Origin: Balneolaceae bacterium
GTDB taxonomy: Bacteria > Bacteroidota > Rhodothermia > Balneolales > Balneolaceae
DNA: 64,000 bases
NCBI GenBank assembly: GCA_006969905.1
Contig: CP030887.1
Span: forward strand, 2,406,730-2,470,729
Direction: 5' to 3'
The notes beneath the pieces are model-generated. The model had not been told where the DNA came from. It made no database searches and was given only the letters and a program-made list of their open reading frames with translations. Position numbers and translations under genes: made by a program. Positions 54,482-63,040 of the stretch are shown in pieces (positions within the stretch are counted from its first letter, which is position 1; each line of letters starts with the position of its first letter).

Positions 54482-55531
54482 TTATTTAATAGCCATAAAG
54501 CTAAAAAAGGCTTTTTCTCCATTAACTAAAGCCAGCCCATTCATTTCAATTACCTCCCCACGTAAAAACCGTTTGGCAATTATTTTTTTAATTCCTCCAA
54601 GCTCATCCAAGATGGAATAAGAATTAAAGTGATCTGTTACTTCAAATCGAATTTCATCAGTTTCCTTAGGTTGTATAACAATGTTGGTATTCAGGTATAC
54701 TCCATGAGTTTTTTTTGATTCGTTAAATTCAATTGATTCAGGGGTAATTTTTTTAGGTATTCCATCCTGGTACCTTATTCCATAACCGATTGGAATAAGT
54801 TCGTCTTTATCTTTTACAGTTATAAAATTAAACATATACCCATTTTGGTCATCACCGCTTTTAACCCTGAAACTCTTATGTATTAACTTGGTTGGGAGGT
54901 TTTTCTGGTAGATATGATCCATTACGGCTGTACCTTCAGCTTCAATTTTTTCTCCATTAATCGAAACATGGCCTTTTACTTTAGCATGTGGTATCAATAT
55001 TGACAAGCCAAACTGATTCCCGCGAATCTTATAAACTCCGTCACCCCAGATTTTTCCTTTAGCAATGTCATAAAGTGTGAGCCGGACATCATAAGCAACG
55101 CCATCTTTTGTTGTTTTGAAGTTAATCGTATGCTCATCGTCAAAACTGCCCTTGGCCCAGTACCTCCGTTCAGGATGCAGAATTATGATATTGCTATCTG
55201 CCTTATTGATGAACTTATCTACGGAGTATTCTTTATTTGCAATATAATCCTTGCCATCTAACCATCGTACAGCCATTTTGCCACCAGTTACCCGGCTTTT
55301 GAAAGAACCAAAATCATTAATTGAAAAGGTGTAGAGTACTTGTACTCCATTATCGAGCTGAACCTGGTAAGTATAAAGTTCATTATAATATTTTGAGGGT
55401 AGGTTTTTTGCTAAAAAATCATTGGGTTCTATAGAACGGAACTCACCATTGGGATTCTCAATAAGCTGGCTTACGGATGTAGCTGTAAACAATAATAGCA
55501 GAAAAGATGTAAGTAGAATTCTGTTAAGCAT
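54482..55531 (-). CDS. Secreted lipocalin-like protein of unknown function
   Basis: The 349-residue protein has a signal peptide (about 1-21, ending near SVSQ) and a beta-strand-rich body. The GTAVMDHIYQKN segment and repeated strand pattern recall the AttH/CrtC/Svf1 lipocalin-like group. I am not sure of the match, and no ligand or reaction can be given. It lies between the inositol pair and the Wzi-like gene, diverging from the latter. Confidence 0.6.
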   Translation of the reverse strand: MLNRILLTSFLLLLFTATSVSQLIENPNGEFRSIEPNDFLAKNLPSKYYNELYTYQVQLDNGVQVLYTFSINDFGSFKSRVTGGKMAVRWLDGKDYIANKEYSVDKFINKADSNIIILHPERRYWAKGSFDDEHTINFKTTKDGVAYDVRLTLYDIAKGKIWGDGVYKIRGNQFGLSILIPHAKVKGHVSINGEKIEAEGTAVMDHIYQKNLPTKLIHKSFRVKSGDDQNGYMFNFITVKDKDELIPIGYGIRYQDGIPKKITPESIEFNESKKTHGVYLNTNIVIQPKETDEIRFEVTDHFNSYSILDELGGIKKIIAKRFLRGEVIEMNGLALVNGEKAFFSFMAIK

Positions 55532-55705
55532 AGTTGATGAAGGTCTCTGTAAATGATATAAAATGAAAATGCCCTGTAAAGTAATTTCTAGAAATTCTTA
55601 TTTAAAATAGCTAACTGAAATAATGAGCACTTAGTATTTTAAACCCATAATTCGATCAGTTAATTCTTATACTTGTGTAAAATAATCATCAAAAGTATAA
55701 CGAAT

Positions 55706-57274
55706 TTGATAAAGCGGGTAGTACTAGCTGTTATTGTTTTGTTAAGTATGTTTGGAGAAGCTTTTCCCCAAAAAGCTCGCATACTGGATTTGGATAATTC
55801 TAATGCATATAGCCTTATAGAGCGATTTATCCAACTGGGTAAGTTTAAAAATATTAATCCCACTAAACTTCCCTATAAAGAGATTGAAGTTTACGACGAG
55901 TTAAAGAATATTGACATAGAATCTCTTTCAAAAGTAGAAAAAATATGGTATAACCAACTTGCCAATGAAATAGGTTTTTCGAAATTCGAAACCGAGAAAG
56001 AATACGTGGTTGAGCCTTTGCTTCTTTCCGGCTCTGAAGTCAATAATTCTGAGCGTAAAAACACCTATCGTCCTACAAGTGATAAGCTTTTTGTGTGGCC
56101 TTACGCTGAAGCATCTTTGTATGTAGATTATAAAAATATCACCATCAGTAATAATGTTCGGTTTGACCTTTATTACGAGTTTGCCCCGGATGGACTTGAC
56201 GCTACAAACAGGTTATATATCCGCAATGAAAACTCTTACCTGAGCTACCGCTCAAAGTATTTAAGCGCATATTTAGGAAGGGCAGAAAACCAATGGGGTA
56301 AATACCGTCGTGGTTCTTCATTTATAACAGAAAATGCTGTCCCTTTTGATCAGCTTAATTACACACTGGGAACATCAAAGGTTTCCTTTTCTTCAATTGT
56401 TGGTGTGCTTGACAATATTGGTTCTGATAATGTTTTTGATGGAATTACCAGGGGTGATCCTAATGCTATCCGCAGGTTTGTTGCTATTAAACGAATGGAT
56501 TGGAGAGTAAATGAAAATTTAGTTTTAACCTTTAAAGAGGCGAATCTTTACTCAGGTGAGAATACCAATATTGAACCCAAGTATATGCTGCCTAACTTCC
56601 TGTTTTTCTTTTTGGAAGCCGCCCCGCCTAAAGATCAGGTTGAAAACCTCATGATAGGAGGAAGTATATGGTATCGAAATAACTCGTTTTCAGTCAATTT
56701 CGATATGATGCTGGATGACCTGATTACCAACAGGGTTGAACGGGGCATAACAGAAAAGAATAACTTCGCTATCGTATTAAATACCTCCTATATGTTTAGG
56801 AGATATCCTGCCCAATTAAACCTGGATTTTGAGCTTTTTACTTACCAAGTGTATAATACAGACCAGGCGGAAGGACGCTACTTATATTTAGGGAAAGGAA
56901 TTGCCAGCCAGTTTAACGACTTCATTTTTTCAGAGGTAAGTTTGGACTACTTTATGGATTTGAAGGTTGAAGGTCTCCGTATTTCTCCTTACGTAGGGCT
57001 GTTAAAACAAGGAGAGCAAGTTATCAATCAACCGTTTAGAAGTACCTATGAAAATGGTAAAGAGTTTGAATATGTATTAACAGGTACAGTTGAAGACACC
57101 TATAGGTTTGCCATAGACCTTCAATATTACCTAAAGCAAAATTTATGGCTGAAAACCGATTTAGGTTTAAATATTGTGCAAAATAAAGCGAATGTAAGAG
57201 GGGTTAATGAGCAAAGGTTTAACGGAATGATTGAGCTTGGGTTCAGGCTTTCATTTGCAAACTTATTTGAATGA
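55706..57274 (+). CDS. Wzi-like capsule assembly outer membrane protein
   Basis: The protein is predicted as an outer-membrane barrel, with a signal peptide and alternating amphipathic strands throughout. The segment GRAENQWGKYRRGSSFIT, then PFDQLNYTLG, fits the capsule assembly (Wzi) family, which binds exported polysaccharide at the surface. The start is uncertain: there is no ATG before the signal sequence. TTG at 55706 gives MIKRVVLAVIVLLSMF..., a good signal peptide; TTG at 55673 is the longer option. It supports a capsule or exopolysaccharide role for this region. Confidence 0.78.
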   Translation: MIKRVVLAVIVLLSMFGEAFPQKARILDLDNSNAYSLIERFIQLGKFKNINPTKLPYKEIEVYDELKNIDIESLSKVEKIWYNQLANEIGFSKFETEKEYVVEPLLLSGSEVNNSERKNTYRPTSDKLFVWPYAEASLYVDYKNITISNNVRFDLYYEFAPDGLDATNRLYIRNENSYLSYRSKYLSAYLGRAENQWGKYRRGSSFITENAVPFDQLNYTLGTSKVSFSSIVGVLDNIGSDNVFDGITRGDPNAIRRFVAIKRMDWRVNENLVLTFKEANLYSGENTNIEPKYMLPNFLFFFLEAAPPKDQVENLMIGGSIWYRNNSFSVNFDMMLDDLITNRVERGITEKNNFAIVLNTSYMFRRYPAQLNLDFELFTYQVYNTDQAEGRYLYLGKGIASQFNDFIFSEVSLDYFMDLKVEGLRISPYVGLLKQGEQVINQPFRSTYENGKEFEYVLTGTVEDTYRFAIDLQYYLKQNLWLKTDLGLNIVQNKANVRGVNEQRFNGMIELGFRLSFANLFE

Positions 57275-57364
57275 TGCACCAAACTACTTTTCTTATAAAT
57301 TATTACTCAATCTTCCCAATCTTTTAGGTATTTTCCACAGCTAAATAATATGATCTCATCTTAG

Positions 57365-59866
57365 ATGAAAAAAATTCTCAGGCTATTTCAACCTTTATTA
57401 TTACTTAATATTAAGCATCCCTTTTTAGTGATCGGGGTAAGCTTTTTAGTTGCTGCCGGCAGCGCTTATTATGCTGCTAAGCTTAAGGTAGATACCGATA
57501 TTGCAAATTTACTCCCCAAAGATCACCCCAATGTACTGGCCTTAGAGGAGCTTAAAAATAGTGTGGGAGGGGAGACTGAGATGCAAGTGGCTATCAAGTC
57601 CCCAAGTTTTGAAGCCAATAAAAAATTTGCTGAAGACCTGATACCCAAAACACTGGAGTTATTCTATCCCAGGTATAAGGATACTTATTTCAAGCGTGCA
57701 GAGTATCGTAAAAACACCGAGGTATTGAAGGATAATGCCCTTTATCTGGCTAGTGATCAGGAACTTTCTGACATAAAAGAATGGCTGCAGGAAGAAATAG
57801 CTACGGCAAAGGAAGAGGCTAACCCGTTCTTTTTTGATTTTGAAGATGACTTTGAAGACGAGGAAGAGCCTGAAGAGGATAAATCGGAACAGTTCAAAGA
57901 GAGTTATGATGTACTTGTACCTTCAGAGTATCCTATCAGTGAGGATAGTACAATCATGGTTATCAAATTTTACCCCACAGGTTCAAAAAGTGATATCCAG
58001 TACCTGGAGGATATGTTTGTCGCTTATGATTCATTGCTGACAGCCATGAATCCTCAATCCTATCATCCTGCCATGGAAGTTCAGTTTGGAGGACGGTTAA
58101 AACGCCATCTGGAAGAATTGACTTCTATAATGAAAGACGTGATAGGAAGTTTTGCCACAGGGATAAGCAGTGTGATTTTGTTAGTGATGTTATACTTCTT
58201 TATCAAAAAGTACATCCATTATCGAAACGGACTTGACCCGGATAAGACTCATACTATCTGGAGCCATATTGCCCGAATGCCGGTTCCTGTTATGGTAATC
58301 GGGCTTCCCTTGATAATGAGCCTTTTGTGGACATTTGGGCTTACCTATTTCTACCTGGGGATGCTCAACACAATGACCTCGGTACTTTTTGTAATCCTCT
58401 TTGGTTTAGGTATTGATTACGGGATTCATTACTACGCGCGGTATATCGAGCTTAGGTCCTCCGGAATGAGTGTAGAAGAATCCATTTTGGCCACTAATGA
58501 AAAAACAGGGGAAGCCATTTTTGTAAGCGCATTTACAACAGCAGCAGCTCTTTATGTGCTAATGTTCGCCGATTTCAGAGGGTTTTCCGAGTTTGGTTTT
58601 ATTTCCGGAACCGGGATTTTGCTTGCACTTTTCGCCATGCTTTATGTGTTACCGTCTTTGCTGGTAATTTTCGAGAAGTTCAACTGGATTTTGTTCTCCG
58701 AGCCGGAAGAAAAAGAAATTTCTGTTCACCGTTATCCTTTTTCAAGAGCTATTGTGATTGTGGGCCTTATTATTTCAGGATTGGTAATCGGGTTTAGCGG
58801 CCATTTAAGCTTTCAATATGACTTTGGTAAACTGGAGCCTAAATTTCCTGAATATGAAAAGTTCAGGGATGTAGCTAATCAGGTGGGCAGTTCTGATAAA
58901 CGGAATCCTGCTTATATCATTGCAGATTCTGATGCTGAAGTAGAAGAACTTATGAGCTTACTTAAAGCACGAATGGAAGCAGACACTACTTCTCCGACTA
59001 TTCTTAGTGTAGAAGCTTTGCAAGAACGCTTTCCAAGTTCCGAAGAGGAATCAGATGCCAAACTCCAATCCATTGCAGAGATCCGGGAACTGCTTAAAGA
59101 TCCTTTTATTATTGCTAAAGAAAACGAAGACCTCGATAAACTCAGAAGGGCTTCTCAAACCACAGAGCCTTTAACCATAGAACAGATACCTGATTACCTG
59201 AAGTCAAGATTTATAACGAAAGATGGGGAAGTAGGCCGTTTCGTAATTATATACCCTTCCGTGGGACTTTCGGATGGCAAAAAATCTATTGCTTTTAAGG
59301 ACGATGTGGGGGAAGTAATCCTGGATAATGGAAAAACCTACCACGCAGCCAGTACCTCTATAGTAGCTGCCTCCATGCTGGATTTGATGAGAACTGAAAG
59401 TCCGTATATGGTTGGGGCTACTTTTATCATCATTTATCTGTTTATGATTTTTACTTTCCGGTCTTTTCGATGGTCTATCATATCCATGCTGCCCCTTGTA
59501 GTGGGCTTACTTTGGCTTTTTGGGATTATGATTGTATTCGGGCTCCAGTTCAATTTCTATAACCTTGTGGTATTGCCTGCCATACTTGGTATTGGCGAAG
59601 ATAGCGGCGTTCACCTGGCACACCGTTACAGGGATGAGGGAAAAAACTCCATGTGGGCTGTTCTTTCAAGTACGGGACAGCATATCACTATGGGCTCAAT
59701 TACAACGATGCTGGGCTTTGCAGGTTTACTGTTTACCAGTCACCCGGGCTTACAGTCTCTTGGGGTTATGGCTGTACTGGGAATTGGTATGACACTGCTA
59801 ACCTCGGTTACTTTTTTACCGGCACTTATCCAGTGGTTGGAAGACAGAGACTGGATAAGGTTTTGA
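57365..59866 (+). CDS. MMPL/RND-family membrane transporter
   Basis: The 833-residue protein has the MMPL layout: one N-terminal helix (about 17-37), a large extracytoplasmic domain, five to six helices around 260-445 (with GLGIDYGIHYYARY), a second external domain, and a last set of helices from about 685, where GIGEDSGVHLAHRYR is the paired motif. The two G-I-D/E-x-G-x-H motifs are the usual proton-relay positions. Related proteins move lipids or hydrophobic compounds, including hopanoids. An acidic stretch lies at about 155-178. Substrate is unknown. Confidence 0.9.
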   Translation: MKKILRLFQPLLLLNIKHPFLVIGVSFLVAAGSAYYAAKLKVDTDIANLLPKDHPNVLALEELKNSVGGETEMQVAIKSPSFEANKKFAEDLIPKTLELFYPRYKDTYFKRAEYRKNTEVLKDNALYLASDQELSDIKEWLQEEIATAKEEANPFFFDFEDDFEDEEEPEEDKSEQFKESYDVLVPSEYPISEDSTIMVIKFYPTGSKSDIQYLEDMFVAYDSLLTAMNPQSYHPAMEVQFGGRLKRHLEELTSIMKDVIGSFATGISSVILLVMLYFFIKKYIHYRNGLDPDKTHTIWSHIARMPVPVMVIGLPLIMSLLWTFGLTYFYLGMLNTMTSVLFVILFGLGIDYGIHYYARYIELRSSGMSVEESILATNEKTGEAIFVSAFTTAAALYVLMFADFRGFSEFGFISGTGILLALFAMLYVLPSLLVIFEKFNWILFSEPEEKEISVHRYPFSRAIVIVGLIISGLVIGFSGHLSFQYDFGKLEPKFPEYEKFRDVANQVGSSDKRNPAYIIADSDAEVEELMSLLKARMEADTTSPTILSVEALQERFPSSEEESDAKLQSIAEIRELLKDPFIIAKENEDLDKLRRASQTTEPLTIEQIPDYLKSRFITKDGEVGRFVIIYPSVGLSDGKKSIAFKDDVGEVILDNGKTYHAASTSIVAASMLDLMRTESPYMVGATFIIIYLFMIFTFRSFRWSIISMLPLVVGLLWLFGIMIVFGLQFNFYNLVVLPAILGIGEDSGVHLAHRYRDEGKNSMWAVLSSTGQHITMGSITTMLGFAGLLFTSHPGLQSLGVMAVLGIGMTLLTSVTFLPALIQWLEDRDWIRF

Positions 59867-60564
59867 TTCCTGATTTTTCTGATTTATTTAACAAAGAAGG
59901 CCTGGCAAAGTGTCTTGATTTCCTTAAAAGCTATAAAACAGAGCTTTTAAGTATCTCATTACCGTTAATAGTAGGCTTCGAGCTCATTATAGTTCTACTT
60001 CTGGCTACCGACTATTTAGGATTAGGAGATAGTACAGGCACATACTTGTTGGCGATTTTGAATTTCGTTTACACTACCTGTCTTTTTTTAAGTATAGTGC
60101 TGCTACTACGATATATCGAAATTGGGGGAGAAGTTACCATATCAACTATAAAAGATTTTATTAAACAGAGATTTTGGTATACACTGATTTCATTTATCGG
60201 ACTTCAACTTATGGTTGCTTTGGGTTTTCTGTTTCTGATAATTCCCGGAATTGTAATTGCAGTTAAATTAACAGCTATGCTTTACTTAATCTCGGTAGAC
60301 GGGTTTTCTTTTTCAGATGCCGTCAGGTATAGTTTTGAAGGTACCAATAACATATTCTGGGCTATATTTATCATTTCCTTTGTTCTGTCTTTGCCGGCAG
60401 CAGTGATTTACCTTATCCAACTCCACCTAACGTCTGTGATTGCTAATTCCCTGATCTCAATGTTTATTTCTTTATACAGTGTGCTATTCTATATACTGGG
60501 CTATATAATTTATACGGAAGTAAAAAGAAGAATAGACTATTCTTCTGAGACCGATCTGGTTTAG
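59863..60564 (+). CDS. Hypothetical polytopic membrane protein
   Basis: Taking the TTG at 59863, the product is 233 residues with about five or six membrane helices (LIVGFELIIVLLLATDYLG in part; LGFLFLIIPGIVIAVKL) and a short soluble N-terminus. The GIVIAVKLTAMLYLISVDG pattern resembles membrane domains of the glycerophosphoryl diester phosphodiesterase/DUF975 kind, but I am not sure. The open frame extends back into the MMPL gene to 59653; that part is out-of-frame shadow. The TTG overlaps the MMPL stop as TTGA, so the two are probably coupled. Confidence 0.65.
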   Translation: MIPDFSDLFNKEGLAKCLDFLKSYKTELLSISLPLIVGFELIIVLLLATDYLGLGDSTGTYLLAILNFVYTTCLFLSIVLLLRYIEIGGEVTISTIKDFIKQRFWYTLISFIGLQLMVALGFLFLIIPGIVIAVKLTAMLYLISVDGFSFSDAVRYSFEGTNNIFWAIFIISFVLSLPAAVIYLIQLHLTSVIANSLISMFISLYSVLFYILGYIIYTEVKRRIDYSSETDLV

Positions 60565-60568
60565 GGAA

Positions 60569-61207
60569 TTAAAATACCCCTCTGCAATTATCTAATAATG
60601 AAACAGATATTCTGTCTACTTCAACAGCGCCAGTCGGAAGCTCTTCAAGTTCGAGGCCAGGGTATGATTCCACTTCTTTCCAGTCTTCAATAGTGGAACT
60701 GAAGAATTCAGAAGCTGAAGCATCCGTTTCGTAAACTATAACTTCATACTGTTCGTCCTTATCCCCACCAAAACGGGTGATTACCTGCCATTCTCCATTT
60801 CTTTTATAGGAAGTATTGGTATGATCGGACTGAGGATAATATTTATTATCCGATGGCTTAAGAAGTACCCAGATATCTTTTTCATGAGAATCAGGATAAA
60901 CACCCATCGTTAAAATCCGGCACTTAACCGCATCACCTTCAACCGGTGAAATTACCTGTACCTGCTCAACCGGGTGTTGAACCTGTAAAATATTTCCAAC
61001 ATCCGCCTGCTCTATCTGGCCCTGCAGGTTAACCGCCCCGAAAGAGTATCCGCCATATATAATTAATAAAATACCTATTAATCCCACGGGGATTCTCAGT
61101 GTGGCGCTGATAAGGCTATCGGATGAATCTTTTTTCCGCAAGCTGCCGGCAATTGCTATTAAGATGAGTAGGGTACCAAGAGCTATAATAATTACATTAA
61201 CAGACAT
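60569..61207 (-). CDS. Hypothetical membrane protein with extracytoplasmic domain
   Basis: The 212-residue protein has two N-terminal hydrophobic helices (about 3-22 and 36-55) and a soluble C-terminal domain of about 150 residues that is rich in beta-type sequence. I recognise no family. Its stop lies 4 bp from that of the convergent membrane gene, and its upstream gap contains repeated GTGTTAT words. Confidence 0.65.
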   Translation of the reverse strand: MSVNVIIIALGTLLILIAIAGSLRKKDSSDSLISATLRIPVGLIGILLIIYGGYSFGAVNLQGQIEQADVGNILQVQHPVEQVQVISPVEGDAVKCRILTMGVYPDSHEKDIWVLLKPSDNKYYPQSDHTNTSYKRNGEWQVITRFGGDKDEQYEVIVYETDASASEFFSSTIEDWKEVESYPGLELEELPTGAVEVDRISVSLLDNCRGVF

Positions 61208-61519
61208 GGCTCACAATTTTGAAATGGAAGGTTTAGTATGTATCTCAAAACGCAATTTTAATGTAGCAAAGTGGTGTTATTTACACAACTTTTTGTATAT
61301 GAAGAGCGGAGCGAATTCATCTCCAACATAAGAATAACACGCATTGAGTTGGTGTTATCCTAGTTTCATCTTTAAGTTTTATTGTTGTTATTCCTGTAAT
61401 TAATAAGGATAACATGAAGAAAAATGATTTAATAGCAAAATACAAACATCATCTTACGCTTAGAATTTTAGTCAGAGTACAACCAGGGCTTATCAAAACG
61501 AACTCTATATTTTTCTCAA
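61208..61519. other. 312-bp intergenic gap with GTGTTAT repeats, no gene seen
   Basis: The gap lies upstream of the 212-residue membrane gene and downstream of trkH. It holds GGTGTTAT at 61273-61280 and 61351-61358 and the inverse ATAACAC at 61334-61340, the last two forming a hairpin-like inverted repeat with an 11-nt loop. A 45-codon frame starting at 61414 runs into trkH and is probably spurious. I see no RNA gene and no convincing terminator. Confidence 0.35.
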
Positions 61520-63040
61520 TTACTGCTTCCAGAAGCTGGGGGAGAAGATGATGAGGATGGTAAAGATTTCCAGGCGGCCGATCATCATCAGCATGATCAT
61601 AACCCATTTACCGAGGTAAGGCATTTTGGCAAAGCTGTCGGTAGGGCCAAATTCTCCCCAACCGGGACCTATATTTCCCAAAGCAGCAATGCTGGCCCCC
61701 GCGGAGGACATGATATCATAACCGAATAGCGAGATAATGAAAGCACCTGTCCCGAAAATAAACATGTAGAGCATGAAAAAGCTGAGGACTGTACGCTGGA
61801 TATTTTGGTTAATAGCCTGCTCTCCAATTCGTACCGGGAGGATGGCTTTGGGGTGAATAATTTGTTTAATCTCTCGCCCTGTGTTGCGGATAAGGATCAT
61901 CCAGCGGATCATTTTTATACCCCCGCCTGTGGAGCCTGCACTGCCTCCCGTAAAAAAGAGAAGGAGTAACAAAAAGGCCCCGAACGGGTACCAAAGTTCA
62001 TAATCGTTGGTGCCAAACCCGGTTGTGGTTATAATGGCAACTGCCTGGAAAGCTCCATAGCGTAATGCTTCAAGAATAGCATAGCCGTCAAAAAACCACA
62101 GGGAGAATGAGATACCCAATATCCCAATTAAACATACCAGCGAATAAAAGCGGACTTCGCGGTTGGCAAAAAAGGTTTGAGTTTCTCCTCTAAGCAGGCG
62201 GAAGTGCATGGCAAAGTTAATTCCTGCCAAAAACATGAAAAGCGTAATAACCCAATCAATATATGCAGATTCAAAACCCTGAATACTGGCATTTTTAGTG
62301 GAGAAACCACCTGTAGCCAAAGTTGCCATCGCGTGATTAATAGCATCAAACCAATCCATGGAAGGGTGAACCCAGAGCAGAACAAATTCGATAGCGGTAA
62401 AGGCTACGTATACCACCCAAAGCAGCTTTGCGGTTTCCTGTACACGGGGTGTGAGTTTATCAGTGGTAGGGCCGGGCGATTCAGCCTGGAAAAGCTGCAT
62501 GCCCCCAATTCCTAACAGGGGTAAAATAGCGATGGATAAAACGATTATTCCCATACCGCCTAACCAGTGTGCAAGCGACCTCCAGAAGAGAAAGCTTTTG
62601 GGTATAGATTCGATATCAGGGTTGGTAAACCCATCAGAGGTGGTTCCGCCAAGTATGGTAGAGCCTGTAGTGGTAAGCCCGCTGATAGTTTCAAATACGG
62701 CATCGGTGTAGCTGGGCAATATCCCGGAAATCACAAAGGGTAAAGCGCCTACCAGGGAGAGGGTAAGCCAGGTAAGGCTTACTACCAAAAACCCTTCCCT
62801 GATACGAATCTCGTTTTTGGGTTTAAAGAAATACCAGAGTATACCCCCGCTTGCAAAAGCAATTCCTGCTGAGATCAAAAACGCATGCCAGGTATCTTCT
62901 CCGTAAATGAGATCAATAATAGCAGGGAAGAGAAGGGCAAAACCCATAAAGAATACAAAAGCCCCGAGGATGCCCAGAACCACCAGGAAGTCAATAGTGG
63001 GCCGGTTAAAGGCATCAATTACGCTTTTGGGTTTAGCCAT
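61520..63040 (-). CDS. trkH: Trk-type potassium uptake membrane protein TrkH
   Basis: The 506-residue protein has the pore architecture of the TrkH/KtrB superfamily: about ten to twelve helices with repeated P-loop-like segments, including TTTGST, TLATGGFST, TTTGFGT and LGNIGPG, which form the K+ selectivity ring. It imports K+ under control of a TrkA/KtrA cytoplasmic ring. The trkA gene ends directly upstream (63041), so the two form an operon. Confidence 0.95.
   Translation of the reverse strand: MAKPKSVIDAFNRPTIDFLVVLGILGAFVFFMGFALLFPAIIDLIYGEDTWHAFLISAGIAFASGGILWYFFKPKNEIRIREGFLVVSLTWLTLSLVGALPFVISGILPSYTDAVFETISGLTTTGSTILGGTTSDGFTNPDIESIPKSFLFWRSLAHWLGGMGIIVLSIAILPLLGIGGMQLFQAESPGPTTDKLTPRVQETAKLLWVVYVAFTAIEFVLLWVHPSMDWFDAINHAMATLATGGFSTKNASIQGFESAYIDWVITLFMFLAGINFAMHFRLLRGETQTFFANREVRFYSLVCLIGILGISFSLWFFDGYAILEALRYGAFQAVAIITTTGFGTNDYELWYPFGAFLLLLLFFTGGSAGSTGGGIKMIRWMILIRNTGREIKQIIHPKAILPVRIGEQAINQNIQRTVLSFFMLYMFIFGTGAFIISLFGYDIMSSAGASIAALGNIGPGWGEFGPTDSFAKMPYLGKWVMIMLMMIGRLEIFTILIIFSPSFWKQ

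Noticed and set aside
59653-59862. N-terminal extension of the small membrane gene after the MMPL gene
   Set aside because: The extension lies in a different frame inside the conserved end of the MMPL gene and its residues look like shadow sequence; the TTG at 59863 fits better.
61414-61551. 45-codon open frame in the gap next to trkH
   Set aside because: It overlaps the trkH end, has no leader features, and its sequence has no known pattern.
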